From assembly GCA_001314625.1 (NCBI GenBank), contig LJSH01000001.1, positions 248,001-312,000 of the forward strand: a stretch of DNA of 64,000 nucleotides, read 5' to 3'. The position numbers and the translations under genes were made by a program. The number at the start of each line of letters is the position of its first letter. Positions within the stretch are counted from its first letter, which is position 1. Positions 9,201 through 17,639 of the stretch are shown piece by piece. The stretch is from Oceanicaulis sp. HLUCCA04. GTDB taxonomy: Bacteria > Pseudomonadota > Alphaproteobacteria > Caulobacterales > Maricaulaceae. The notes beneath the pieces are model-generated. The model did no database searches. It was not told the origin of the DNA and saw only the letters and a list, made by a program, of their open reading frames with translations.

Positions 9201-9205
9201 AGAGG

Positions 9206-9505
9206 TCAAAACACCATCAGATTATTGAGATCGGCGTAGAGATCGCGCCATTCACGATTGTGCTGTTCGATCAGCGCGATCTTCCATGCCCGGTTCCAGT
9301 GCTTGACCTGCCGCTCGCGGGCAATCGCATCATGCGTCGTGGCGCAATGTTCCAGATAGACAAGGCTGAACACCTTGTACTTCCAGACAAATTCCGAGCC
9401 CTTGCCCATCCGGTGCTGGGCAATCCGCTCGGCCGGGTTGGCGCAACTGCCGGTGTAGAGGGTGCCGTTGCGCTTCGAGGACAGGATATAGATGTAAGCC
9501 GACAT
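9206..9505 (-). CDS. Small GIY-YIG nuclease superfamily protein
   Basis: This 99-residue single-domain protein is of the YhbQ/UvrC-N-like GIY-YIG type. The opening YIYILSSKRNGTLYTGSC supplies the GIY and YIG-equivalent tyrosines. R27 and H31 in ERIAQHRMGKG fit the catalytic Arg/His region. A Glu-containing helix (TTHDAIARERQVKHWNRAWK) and a final W-x-DLY follow. Family members are metal-dependent nucleases or degenerate DNA-binding relatives; the substrate of stand-alone copies is mostly unknown. The gene is solitary and bracketed by GC-rich palindromes: 9175-9200 just after the stop, and 9550-9575 and 9631-9678 upstream of the start. ATG 9505 is the first in-frame start that gives a complete domain. 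Confidence 0.9.
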   Translation of the reverse strand: MSAYIYILSSKRNGTLYTGSCANPAERIAQHRMGKGSEFVWKYKVFSLVYLEHCATTHDAIARERQVKHWNRAWKIALIEQHNREWRDLYADLNNLMVF

Positions 9506-9549
9506 GCATGGATGCTCGTCGCCGTTCTGGCGTGGTTCAACCTTTTTCT

Positions 9550-9575
9550 GGGTCCCCGCTCGGGGGCGGGGACCC
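9550..9575. repeat. Palindrome with TCGGGG loop (type B)
   Basis: Perfect 10-bp arms GGGTCCCCGC and GCGGGGACCC flank TCGGGG. It is 45 bases upstream of the GIY-YIG start codon. Together with the type A copy at 9175-9200 it frames the gene. Confidence 0.75.
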
Positions 9576-9630
9576 CGGTAATGCTAGCTTTTCGATAGTT
9601 TTGCCAGATCAAGCCCGGATCTTCCAACCG

Positions 9631-9678
9631 GGGTCCCCCGCCCTGCCTGTCCCTGTGAAAACGGGGAACGGGGGACCC
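9631..9678. repeat. Palindrome, type A copy 3 with an expanded loop
   Basis: The outer arms are the same GGGTCCCCCG and CGGGGGACCC as copies 1 and 2, but the loop is 28 bases instead of 6. The extra sequence contains GTGAAAACGGGG, which is shared with the leader repeats just before gor. This suggests either an insertion into a type A unit or a recombination product. Confidence 0.7.
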
Positions 9679-9769
9679 ATGATCTATCCCCCCAATTCAC
9701 AAGATCAGGCGGACAGATTCCGCGGATGGATATATCCCCAGCCCTCTCCCCACCGTGTGGCGGTTTTGC

Positions 9770-9866
9770 CACATGTGAAAACGGGCCTCCCGCACCTATG
9801 AATCAAGCGGTGCGCACCCCATTTGCGGGGCTTTCACATCTGTAAAACGGGGTTCGCATACCTATG
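9770..9866 (+). repeat. Tandem near-duplicate of the gor translation leader
   Basis: Two 31-32 base units, 9770-9800 and 9835-9866, share a CACAT start, an AAAACGGG core and an ACCTATG end, with a period of about 65 bases. The second ATG (9864) is the gor start. The first ATG (9798) opens a 15-codon frame that ends with TAA at 9843-9845, 18 bases before gor. Neither ATG has a good Shine-Dalgarno sequence. Confidence 0.65.
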
Positions 9867-11252
9867 GCCGATTTTGACTATGACCTCTTCACCATCGGCG
9901 CCGGTTCAGGCGGGGTAAGGGCCTCGCGCCTGGTCGCCATGAAGGGGCATAAGGTGGCGGTGGCCGAGGAATACCGGCCCGGCGGCACGTGCGTGATACG
10001 CGGCTGCGTGCCCAAGAAGTTCATGGTCTATGCCTCTGGTTTCAAGAAGCAATTTGAACTGGCGAAAGCCTATGGCTGGTCGCTGGAGCAGCCGCAATTT
10101 GACTGGCCAAAATTCCGCGATGCCATGAACGCCGAAGTGGACAGACTGTCCGGCATCTATGCGAAGAATTTGGCCAATGCCGGTGTCGAGCTGATCTCCG
10201 AACGCGCCGAATTCGTGGATGCGCACACGCTGGAGCTCAAATCCTCCGGCCGGCGGATAACCGCGAAAACTATCCTCATCGCAACAGGGGGAAGACCCAA
10301 TGTGCATGAGGGGCTGGAGGGCGGTGAGCTGGCCATCACCTCCGACGCGCTCTTCCACCTGCCCAGGCTGCCCAAATCCATGCTGATTGCGGGCGGTGGC
10401 TATATCGCGTGCGAGTTTGCGCAAGTTTTTGCCGGCATGGGTGTCAAGGTGACGCTGGTCTATCGCGGCGACACGGTGCTGCGCGGGTTTGACGATGATG
10501 TGCGCGAGTTCGTCCATGAGGGCTTGAAAGCCTCCGGTGTACGCGTCATCACCCATACCGTGTTTGAAAAAATCGCCGACAATGGCGATGGCACCAAGAC
10601 CGTTCACCTGAAGAATGGCGACCAATGCCCTGTGGATGAAGTAGTTTTCGCGATCGGGCGTGATCCGCATACCAAGGGTCTGGGTCTGGATAAGGCAGGC
10701 GTGGAAACCGGCGATAACGGCGCTGTCCGGGTGGATGAATATTCGCGGTCGAACGTGCCCAACATCTATGCGGTAGGGGATGTGACGGACCGGGTGAACC
10801 TGACGCCGGTGGCGATCCGCGAGGCCATCTGCTTTGCCGAAACGGCGTTCGGAGACAATCCGAGCGCCTATGACCATACCGATATCGCCAGCGCGGTTTT
10901 CACCCAGCCGCCTGTCGGAACGGTGGGGATGAGCGAGGCGCAGGCCCGCGCCAGACACGGCAATGTCGATGTCTACAAAAGCGTTTTCCGCCCCATGAAG
11001 GGCATGCTGGGCCCGAACCCGGAGCGCATGCTGATGAAGATCATTGTGCAGCGCGGCAGTGAGAGGGTTCTCGGCGTGCATATTGTGGGCGATGATGCGC
11101 CCGAGATTATTCAGGCAGTTGGCATTGCGGTCAAAGCCGGGCTGACCAAGGACCAGTTTGATGCCACCTGCGCGGTGCATCCTACTGTCGCCGAAGAGCT
11201 TGTAACCATGCGGGAAAAATGGACCCCGCCGGAATTGAAGGTGTCGCCATGA
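9864..11252 (+). CDS. gor: Glutathione-disulfide reductase
   Basis: Gor reduces oxidised glutathione with NADPH and FAD in the cytoplasm. The 462-residue flavoprotein starts with an FAD-binding GAGSGG motif (12-17). It carries the redox-active pair in [13 protein letters not shown] (Cys43 and Cys48) and a second Rossmann motif [11 protein letters not shown] at about 176. It also has the [12 protein letters not shown] and [16 protein letters not shown] segments and ends with the catalytic [20 protein letters not shown] distinguishes glutathione reductases from lipoamide or mercuric reductases. The ATG at 9864 is the end of a duplicated leader unit. The stop overlaps the start of the DAHP synthase gene, so the two are co-transcribed. 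Confidence 0.96.
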   Translation: MADFDYDLFTIGAGSGGVRASRLVAMKGHKVAVAEEYRPGGTCVIRGCVPKKFMVYASGFKKQFELAKAYGWSLEQPQFDWPKFRDAMNAEVDRLSGIYAKNLANAGVELISERAEFVDAHTLELKSSGRRITAKTILIATGGRPNVHEGLEGGELAITSDALFHLPRLPKSMLIAGGGYIACEFAQVFAGMGVKVTLVYRGDTVLRGFDDDVREFVHEGLKASGVRVITHTVFEKIADNGDGTKTVHLKNGDQCPVDEVVFAIGRDPHTKGLGLDKAGVETGDNGAVRVDEYSRSNVPNIYAVGDVTDRVNLTPVAIREAICFAETAFGDNPSAYDHTDIASAVFTQPPVGTVGMSEAQARARHGNVDVYKSVFRPMKGMLGPNPERMLMKIIVQRGSERVLGVHIVGDDAPEIIQAVGIAVKAGLTKDQFDATCAVHPTVAEELVTMREKWTPPELKVSP

Positions 11253-12616
11253 GCGGATGGAACCCGTCAAGCTGGAGAACGAAGCCGGCCCTGCAGCTGC
11301 CCAACTACCCTGACGCCTCCGCCTTGAAGGCCGCAGAGGCAGAGCTGGCGCGCCGTCCGCCGCTGGTGTTTGCCGGTGAAATACGCCGCCTGCGCCGCCA
11401 TCTCGCCAATGTCGCATCCGGTCAGGCCTTCCTGCTGCAGGGCGGGGATTGCGCCGAGAGTTTCAAGGAGTTTTCCGCCGCCAATGTGAGGGACACATTC
11501 CGTGTCCTTCTCCAGATGGCGGTGGTCATGACCTTCGCGGCGGCAAAACCTGTCGTCAAAGTCGGGCGGATAGCGGGCCAGTTCTCCAAGCCGCGCTCCA
11601 GTGATACCGAAGTGATAGATGGCATTGAGTTGCCGTCCTATCGCGGTGATTCCATTAATGATATGGCGTTTACGCCAGAAGGGCGCGTCCCCGATCCGCA
11701 GCGCCTGGTGCGCGCCTACGATCAGTCGGCTTCCACGCTCAATCTCCTGCGCGCCCTGGCCTCTGGCGGCTATGCCGATCTGCACAATGTGCACCAGTGG
11801 ACGCTCGACTTTTTGTCGGATAGTCCGGCTGGTGAGCGCTATCAGGAATATGCGGGGCGCATTACCGAGGCGCTGGCCTTCATGCGCGCCTGCGGGGTGA
11901 CGGCCGATGCCGCGCCGTCACTGGAAGGGGTTGATTTCTACACCTCCCATGAGGCGTTGCACCTGCCGTTTGAAGAGGCGATGACCCGGATGGAAACCCA
12001 GTCCGGGCGCTGGTATGGCACGTCCGCGCACCTGATCTGGATCGGGGATAGAACCCGCCAGCCGGGCGGCGCGCATGTCGAGTATTGCCGCGGGGTCGAG
12101 AATCCCATCGGTTTGAAGTGTGGCCCCACTCTCGACCCGGACGAACTCATTGAATTAATTGATATTCTTAACCCTCGAAACGAGGCGGGCCGTCTGGTGC
12201 TCTACGCGCGGATGGGCGCTGGCAAGGTGGAAAAGGGCCTGCCGCCTCTGGTGCGCAAGGTGAAGGCCGAGGGCCGCAACGTGGTCTGGTCGTGCGACCC
12301 GATGCACGGCAATACGATAAAGGCCGGAAATGGTTATAAAACAAGGGCGTTTGACCATATCCTCTCCGAGCTGAAAAGCTTCATCGAGGTGGTCCGCAGT
12401 GAAGGCGCGGAGCCCGGCGGCGTGCATTTCGAGATGACGGGCCAAGACGTGACCGAGTGCGTCGGCGGTGCAGGGCACCTCTCCGAAGCCGACCTGTCCA
12501 GCCGCTACCACACGCATTGCGATCCGCGCCTGAATGCCGACCAGGCCCTTGAAATGGCGTTCCAGATTGCAGATGCGCTGAAACCCGCGGCAGTGATCCG
12601 CGCGGCGGCAGAGTAG
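11249..12616 (+). CDS. Class II 3-deoxy-7-phosphoheptulonate synthase
   Basis: This enzyme condenses phosphoenolpyruvate with erythrose 4-phosphate, the first step of the shikimate pathway to aromatic amino acids. The 455-residue sequence is of the plant-like class II type. It opens [19 protein letters not shown] and has the metal-site [10 protein letters not shown] motif, [35 protein letters not shown] and [14 protein letters not shown]. Its unrelated class I counterpart (AroF/G/H type) lacks these blocks. The ATG at 11249 sits inside the gor stop (ATGA), so translation is probably coupled. Coupling to gor has no obvious metabolic logic. A short perfect palindrome follows at 12635-12652. Confidence 0.96.
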   Translation: MSGWNPSSWRTKPALQLPNYPDASALKAAEAELARRPPLVFAGEIRRLRRHLANVASGQAFLLQGGDCAESFKEFSAANVRDTFRVLLQMAVVMTFAAAKPVVKVGRIAGQFSKPRSSDTEVIDGIELPSYRGDSINDMAFTPEGRVPDPQRLVRAYDQSASTLNLLRALASGGYADLHNVHQWTLDFLSDSPAGERYQEYAGRITEALAFMRACGVTADAAPSLEGVDFYTSHEALHLPFEEAMTRMETQSGRWYGTSAHLIWIGDRTRQPGGAHVEYCRGVENPIGLKCGPTLDPDELIELIDILNPRNEAGRLVLYARMGAGKVEKGLPPLVRKVKAEGRNVVWSCDPMHGNTIKAGNGYKTRAFDHILSELKSFIEVVRSEGAEPGGVHFEMTGQDVTECVGGAGHLSEADLSSRYHTHCDPRLNADQALEMAFQIADALKPAAVIRAAAE

Positions 12617-12634
12617 CCAGGATCGGTCGCAATG

Positions 12635-12652
12635 CCCTGTTTTAAAACAGGG
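12635..12652. terminator. Perfect 18-bp palindrome after the DAHP synthase gene
   Basis: CCCTGTTTTAAAACAGGG is fully self-complementary and starts 19 bases after the stop codon. As RNA it would give a 6-bp stem with a TTTAAA loop, and only three T residues follow, so it is a weak terminator at best. A dimeric repressor site for the following porin gene is an alternative. Confidence 0.35.
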
Positions 12653-12834
12653 TTTGGATCCTCGCGGCTGACTGCAATGTGCCCTGCATGCATGTGATGC
12701 TGACCACCCGGTTCTAGGTCAACGCATTGAAATGCAACAGTGATAGTATGCCCGATGGCGTTGGCGCGCCATATGATTAATCGAGAGGTCAGGTTTTTCG
12801 CACCATGTTGCGCTTTCTTCCCCTGGAGTTCGAT

Positions 12835-14145
12835 ATGAAACATCTTGCCTTTTTTACTGCGGCGTCTGCCGCTTGCCTTCTTGGCGCAACGTCCCCGCTG
12901 CATGCCCAGCCTGGCGATGAGGGCGCATCCGCGCTGACGATCAGCGGATCGGCCCGCATCCGGTACGAAACCATCAGCGCGCTGTTTCGCGCTGGCGCGA
13001 GCGGATCTGACCAGCAGCTATCCAGCCGTTTGCGCATCAAGGCCGAGTACGATTTCGGTCCGCTCGTTCTGGGCGGCGAGTTGCTCGACGCGCGAGGCTG
13101 GCTGAGCGATGCCGGTTCGGTCATCCCCGGCGGTAGTGTGAATGCGGCCGAGTTGCTGCAAGCCTATCTCCGCGTGCCGGTTGAGGGCGGCGAGGTTCAG
13201 GCGGGCCGGTTCGTGATGAATGTGGGCTCGGGCCGTCTGGCGATCGAGCAGGGCTATCGCAACACGCCCAATAATTTCGAAGGTGTGCGCGGGCGTTTTG
13301 TCCCGGCCGAGAACTGGACAGTGGACGCCTTCTTTACCGCGCCCGTCCGCATTGCGCCGGGTGACCGCACCGCGCTGGAAAACAACACGGCACAGATTGA
13401 TGAGGCCGACTGGAACACGCAATTCTGGGGTGTTCATGCCACGCGCTCCGGGCTTGGCGGCAATCTGCGCGCCGAAGCCTTTGTGTTCGGCCTGAATGAG
13501 GACAATGGTGCGCAGCTGTTGACACCGGGCTTCAGGATTTCGCGTCCGCGCGCAGCGGGCAGCTATGATTTTGAGGTCGAGCTGATGGGCCAGTTCGGCG
13601 AACAGCCGCAAGGTGCGGCCACGCTGGATGTACGTGCCTGGTCAGGCTTTGCTTCGCTGGGATACAGCTTTGACGCCCCCTGGCAGCCCCGTCTCTCGGG
13701 CCAGCTGGTTTATGCCAGCGGCGACAATGATCCGGCTGACGCGGACTGGAACCGCTTCAATCCGCTCTTTGGTGGCCGCCGGGGCGATTTTGGCACGACG
13801 GGTATGTCATTCACCCATTTCCGCGAGAACCTGATCGCGTTTGGTCCGCGCCTTGATCTGCGCAACGGGCCGGCAGCGATCACCATCCAGCTGCAGGAAT
13901 CCTGGCTGGCATCAGATACCGATCGCTGGCGCGTGGCCAATCTGCGCGATGCGGCAGGTCAGTCGGGTGACCGTATCGGCACGCTGGCCGAAGCACGGGT
14001 CAGCTATTGGCTCAGCCCTGACCGGCTGCAACTGGAAACGGGTGCATCGGTATTGTTCAAGGGCGACTTCGCCAGCAACGCGCCGGGCGCACCGGCTGAT
14101 GACAACCCGGTTTACGGATATGTCATGCTGACAGCGCCTTTTTAG
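12835..14145 (+). CDS. Alginate-export-family outer membrane porin
   Basis: This is a predicted outer-membrane beta-barrel of 436 residues. A Sec signal peptide (MKHLAFFTAASAACLL...) ends at about residue 24 in LHAQ. The mature part alternates amphipathic strands with conserved R-x-R-x-E-like openings (SARIRYE), LSSRLRIKAEYDFG, an AGRFVMNVGSGRLAIEQ block and repeated GG-R-GDFG turns. It ends in a C-terminal Phe (YGYVMLTAPF), the usual barrel-assembly signal. The pattern matches the alginate_exp family, whose members export or import polysaccharides or small organics; the substrate cannot be read from sequence. The ATG at 12835 has TGGAG 6 bases upstream. It is transcribed alone and ends at a strong terminator. 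Confidence 0.8.
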   Translation: MKHLAFFTAASAACLLGATSPLHAQPGDEGASALTISGSARIRYETISALFRAGASGSDQQLSSRLRIKAEYDFGPLVLGGELLDARGWLSDAGSVIPGGSVNAAELLQAYLRVPVEGGEVQAGRFVMNVGSGRLAIEQGYRNTPNNFEGVRGRFVPAENWTVDAFFTAPVRIAPGDRTALENNTAQIDEADWNTQFWGVHATRSGLGGNLRAEAFVFGLNEDNGAQLLTPGFRISRPRAAGSYDFEVELMGQFGEQPQGAATLDVRAWSGFASLGYSFDAPWQPRLSGQLVYASGDNDPADADWNRFNPLFGGRRGDFGTTGMSFTHFRENLIAFGPRLDLRNGPAAITIQLQESWLASDTDRWRVANLRDAAGQSGDRIGTLAEARVSYWLSPDRLQLETGASVLFKGDFASNAPGAPADDNPVYGYVMLTAPF

Positions 14146-14166
14146 GTTCTGGCCGTCCAAGGCTGA

Positions 14167-14205
14167 AACGGGTCTCCGCTGTGAGAGCGGGGGCCCGTTT
14201 TTTTT
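14167..14205. terminator. Rho-independent terminator between the porin and PepSY genes
   Basis: Fourteen-base arms (14167-14180 and 14186-14199) pair with two non-Watson-Crick positions around a GTGAG loop. An uninterrupted run of T follows on the + strand to 14205. It terminates the porin gene and overlaps the stop codon of the convergent PepSY gene. Confidence 0.85.
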
Positions 14206-15520
14206 AGCGCCTGCGCCGCCGGGCAAGTGAAAGTCCGCTCAGAGCCAGTCCAATCAGCGCCGCTATCACCATCATCATCAAGATGTCACGGGCCTGGCGG
14301 CCAATCGGATTGGCAAACTGCCATTTGTGCAGATTATCAAAGCTCGTGCTTTCCAGCGCGGTTACACGGCCGGGCTGACCAGCCTGCGCCAGCAAGCCGT
14401 CAACCGGATCGACAAAGACGGGACCGTTTGCAGTCTCCACCCGCCAGACCGGCAGGCGCTTGCTGGCAAAGCCGTAATCGCCATCGAAACGGGTCTGCAT
14501 CGTGACGTCGCTGCCCGTCGGAGCGCCAGCAAGGGTAACCGCGCGGGCTTGCTCGCTCAGGGTCAGCTCGGCGCCCTCAGCAGCGAAGAAGCGCACCGAG
14601 CGGTCCTGCGCGGCTCGCCACAACCCGTTCCCGCCGTCTGCCGTGGCGGCCAGATGGGCAAACCGGCCTTGAGGCACAGCGATCAGGTCAGAGACGGCAA
14701 ACAGGGCGGCATCGGGGCGCTCTGACACAAACAGGGATGAATTTGTCCAGGCGTGGAACAGGCCGGATACCGGAAAGGCGAGCGCGGGCAGCGCCAGCGC
14801 CATACCTGCATAGCGGTGCCAGCGCCGCAGCCCTTTGCCCTTGGCCGTCAGCGTGAGGGTAAGACCTGCCAGCACAGTGCTGATGAAAATCAGGGTCAGT
14901 GCGGTGATAACGAGCAACCGCAGCGGTTCGGCAGGTTTCAGGAAGGAGAGGGTGTGGACCGTCTGGAAGATGCGCAGCATCGCCCTGCGCGTGGAATTGG
15001 TAACGGCCGCCAGCCGGTCGGAGCCAGTATCCACATAGACGGTCAGGCGGTCTGGCGTATCGAACGTTACGGCGGTGACAGGCAAGAGCCGGTTGATCGC
15101 CGGGTAGTCGATACTGAACTGAGTAACATCCTCTACCCGCACGATATCGGCATCAGGCAGCGACGCATAATGACGGGCCAGGGCAATGGCGTGATCGTGC
15201 GCTGCCTGAGGCGCTGGCGCGCCTGTCGCAGCATCCAGGGCGAGGCGCGGGCTGTCTGGATCAAGCCGTACAGACCAGTATGCGCTATCGGACGAGGGCG
15301 CGAGCCGTATCTGCCGCGCAGTTTCAGGCATGGCGGCGAGGCTGGAGGGGGCCGAAGCCCCCTGCGAGTCGACGCTCATGACTGGCGGCATCTGCACTGC
15401 CGCGCGCGGCGCGGTCCAGCTCATGACGGGGTGCAAAAGGCCGGACAGGCCCCAAATCAGCACGGCGAATGCGGCCAGTTGTGGCCCCGTCCGGTGAAGC
15501 CGTCTGATGCGGGCCATCAT
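14204..15520 (-). CDS. PepSY-associated transmembrane protein (ferric reductase-like)
   Basis: This 438-residue inner-membrane protein has four likely transmembrane helices: about 12-32, 195-220, 236-258 (HRYAGMALALPALAFPVSGL) and 412-432, followed by a poly-Arg end. Large periplasmic segments lie between them. The paired LHRTGP and WHRYAG histidines next to helices are typical of PepSY_TM proteins, thought to bind haem and work with TonB receptors in metal reduction (PiuB-like). The start (15520) overlaps the stop of the upstream TonB receptor gene by 4 bases, so they are translationally coupled. The substrate metal is not evident. It ends against the terminator at 14167-14205. Confidence 0.75.
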   Translation of the reverse strand: MMARIRRLHRTGPQLAAFAVLIWGLSGLLHPVMSWTAPRAAVQMPPVMSVDSQGASAPSSLAAMPETARQIRLAPSSDSAYWSVRLDPDSPRLALDAATGAPAPQAAHDHAIALARHYASLPDADIVRVEDVTQFSIDYPAINRLLPVTAVTFDTPDRLTVYVDTGSDRLAAVTNSTRRAMLRIFQTVHTLSFLKPAEPLRLLVITALTLIFISTVLAGLTLTLTAKGKGLRRWHRYAGMALALPALAFPVSGLFHAWTNSSLFVSERPDAALFAVSDLIAVPQGRFAHLAATADGGNGLWRAAQDRSVRFFAAEGAELTLSEQARAVTLAGAPTGSDVTMQTRFDGDYGFASKRLPVWRVETANGPVFVDPVDGLLAQAGQPGRVTALESTSFDNLHKWQFANPIGRQARDILMMMVIAALIGLALSGLSLARRRRR

Positions 15521-17574
15521 TGCCCGCCTCCGAAGGCATAGGTGACCCCGGCATAGACAGCCCGGGTTTCACCGGGTGTGAAGCGGGCCGGGTTGGCCGT
15601 GGCCGCATCGGCCGCCGTTGCAACAGCCGAAACATACGCCTCGTCGGCAAGGTTGCGCCCTTCGACATAGACGCCGAGACGGTCATTGACGTCATAGCGG
15701 GCGGAGAGGCCGACCAGCGTGTAACCGGGCAGGTTTTCCGAGTTTGCGTAGTCCGTGAAGCCGTCACCGCTCTGCCAGGTCAGGTTTGGTGCAATCTCGA
15801 AGGGGCCTGCGCTGTAGCGCAGCTCGGCAACCAGTCTCTGACGCCCCGTTCCCGGCAGACGGTTATCGCGATAAACGGCATCGCCATCGAAGCGGAAATC
15901 GCCATGGGTGTAGGCGAGGCGGGTTCGCCACGATCCTGCGCTGCCTTCATGCAGCAGAGCCTCAAGGCCCAGCTCGAACCCGCGCCGGACCGTGTCGTCG
16001 GCGTTGAAGATGGCCGCCGGAATGCCTGGTACAACCGTAAACGCGGTGAACTCGTTCTCCAGATTGATCTGGTAGAGCGCCGCTTCGAAGCGGATGCGCT
16101 CATACGCGCCACGCAGGCCGATCTCGTAGCTGGTGCCTTCCATGGCGTGAATGGGCGTGAAGCCAGCCACGCCGCCTTGTGTCACGTCAGAGAAGGTGGG
16201 TGGTTCGAATATCTGGCTGACATTGGCAAAGCCGGTCAGCGCTTCATCGAACCGGTAAACCGCCCCCAGACGGCTGGTGAGGTTTGAGAAGCTGGCATCA
16301 CCGCTCCCCGCAGCCGCGAGCCGGTTGTCGACCTCTCGCCGTGTGGACGTGTTGACGAGACCCGCCAGCAGGTCGAGGCGCTCTGTCAGGCTGAAACGGG
16401 CGTCGGCATAGGCCTTGGCGCCAGAGCCTGTCTGGAGGGCATCGCCGATACGGAAGCCCGCCTGACCGTCATTATTGAGAAAGACGCGCGCATCGGTCTC
16501 GCCGCGCCGCACATCACCGCCCAGCGTCAATGCGACCGGCACGCCTGCCAGCTCTGTCTGTGTGCTCCAGCTGGCGAACAGACGGTAGTCCTCAAGGTCC
16601 TGATCAACAAGAACCGGGACAGGGTGCCAGAGCGTGCGGGCCGTCGCGCTGCCGCCCACCGAAATCTGCCCAATGCCGGTGGAGAGGTGCGTGACCGTCC
16701 ACACACGCCACGCATTCAGGTCGCGCGCGTATTGACCGGCGATGGCACCGGGATCGGGCAGCCGGGGGTCTGCGAGCACTTGGGAGAGCGTGAGATTGCC
16801 CGGCATTTCCTGATTGATATCGCTGCCCAGAACGCCAAAGCGCGTTTCGGCCGCATCATTCCAGCGCCATCCGATATTGGCGTAGATGCGGCCATTGGAC
16901 TGGCTCGCGTTGGGACGGAACCCGTCCTGGCGCTGCCATGTTGCCGCCAGCGCATAATCAAGCTGACCGCGCGTGCCGCTCGTATAGCCATGGGTGCGGG
17001 TGGTGGCGAATGATCCCGCTTCCAGGCGGACACCCGACTGATTGCCAAGCGATGCCGCGCTCAGCCCCTCGATCTCGATGGAACCACCCAGCATGGTTGA
17101 GCCGCTGCGAAAGCCGTTCGCTCCGCGATTGACCGCCATGTGGGAGAAGAAGAGGGGGTCAATCTCCTGATAATCGCCAAACCCGTCGGTATTGTTGATT
17201 GGCACGCCGTTGAAGATCAGCTCCACGCCGCGCAGGTGCATATTGTTGGCAAGGCCCGAGCCGCGCACCGACAGGCGCGAATCCTCGCCGAACTTGGGCT
17301 GCGCTACCACGCCGGCAGTAAAGGCGAGCGTGTCTGCAAAGCCGATGGCATAGCGGCTGGCAAAGCTTTCTGCATCGATGACGGAGATATTGCCGGGCTG
17401 GCGCGCGGCGTCAGCCGCGGCTTCCTCGGCCGGAGCCGACAGGCGGTAGCCTGTCACGATGACACGGTCCTCGATGTCGCCATTTTCAAGATTTTCAGCG
17501 GAGACAGGCGCGGCGATGCCGGTTGCGGCCAGCAGAGCGGACCCGGCGGTGCGGGTGAAGTATCGGGCTTTCAT
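15517..17574 (-). CDS. TonB-dependent outer membrane receptor
   Basis: This is a 685-residue TonB-dependent receptor. The signal peptide runs MKARYFTRTAGSALLAATG... to about residue 26 (VSAE). A possible TonB box, DRVIVTGYR, is followed by a plug domain with LSVRGSGLANNMHLRGVEL, FNGVPINNTDGFGDYQEIDP and MLGGSIEIEG, then a 22-strand-type barrel ending RAVYAGVTYAFGGGQ. The tail after the last aromatic residue is unusual but not disqualifying. The ATG at 17574 has GGAAG 6 bases upstream and is preferred over a TTG at 17586. Neighbours on the same strand are a DUF2946 protein upstream and a PepSY protein overlapping downstream, which points to iron or copper complex uptake. Confidence 0.9.
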   Translation of the reverse strand: MKARYFTRTAGSALLAATGIAAPVSAENLENGDIEDRVIVTGYRLSAPAEEAAADAARQPGNISVIDAESFASRYAIGFADTLAFTAGVVAQPKFGEDSRLSVRGSGLANNMHLRGVELIFNGVPINNTDGFGDYQEIDPLFFSHMAVNRGANGFRSGSTMLGGSIEIEGLSAASLGNQSGVRLEAGSFATTRTHGYTSGTRGQLDYALAATWQRQDGFRPNASQSNGRIYANIGWRWNDAAETRFGVLGSDINQEMPGNLTLSQVLADPRLPDPGAIAGQYARDLNAWRVWTVTHLSTGIGQISVGGSATARTLWHPVPVLVDQDLEDYRLFASWSTQTELAGVPVALTLGGDVRRGETDARVFLNNDGQAGFRIGDALQTGSGAKAYADARFSLTERLDLLAGLVNTSTRREVDNRLAAAGSGDASFSNLTSRLGAVYRFDEALTGFANVSQIFEPPTFSDVTQGGVAGFTPIHAMEGTSYEIGLRGAYERIRFEAALYQINLENEFTAFTVVPGIPAAIFNADDTVRRGFELGLEALLHEGSAGSWRTRLAYTHGDFRFDGDAVYRDNRLPGTGRQRLVAELRYSAGPFEIAPNLTWQSGDGFTDYANSENLPGYTLVGLSARYDVNDRLGVYVEGRNLADEAYVSAVATAADAATANPARFTPGETRAVYAGVTYAFGGGQ

Positions 17575-17594
17575 GAATTCTTCCAAAAGCAGAT

Positions 17595-17624
17595 GCTGAA
17601 CAGAGGCCTCTTGCCCCGTTCAGC
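17595..17624. promoter_or_regulatory. Inverted repeat between the DUF2946 and TonB receptor genes
   Basis: Arms GCTGAAC (17595-17601) and GTTCAGC (17618-17624) flank a smaller palindrome AGAGGCCTCT. It occupies the leader 20 bases before the TonB receptor start. It may be an attenuating hairpin, an mRNA processing site or an operator. It does not look like a complete cobalamin riboswitch or Fur box. Confidence 0.35.
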
Positions 17625-17639
17625 ACGATGCTTTCGAGG

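Larger units (their letters stand above)
8863..9205. other. Repeat-rich gap between typA and the GIY-YIG gene
   Basis: No gene is supported in these 343 bases. The typA promoter should lie in the first part. The rest holds two near-identical type A palindromes (8993-9018 and 9175-9200). Between them is a decayed type B-like hairpin around 9094-9120 that keeps the TCGGGG loop but has mismatched arms. Confidence 0.6.
9506..9863. other. Gap between the GIY-YIG gene and gor, filled with repeats
   Basis: No normal-size gene is seen. The region contains one type B palindrome (9550-9575), one expanded type A palindrome (9631-9678) and a tandem near-duplicate of the gor leader (9770-9800 and 9835-9866). 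The first leader copy opens a 15-codon mini-ORF at 9798-9845. The promoters for gor and for the GIY-YIG gene must lie here, but I could not pick out clear boxes. Confidence 0.6.

Noticed and set aside
8993-9678. CRISPR array formed by the repeated palindromes
   Set aside because: The copies have irregular spacing and no uniform spacers, and no cas gene is near. They are isolated hairpins.
9164-9680. Insertion sequence carrying the GIY-YIG gene
   Set aside because: There is no transposase, no terminal inverted repeat pair in mirror order, and no target-site duplication. Only the palindromes are seen.
9906-11417. 503-codon - strand frame opposite gor
   Set aside because: It is antisense to gor with all catalytic motifs intact in the sense frame. 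I treat it as a composition artefact.
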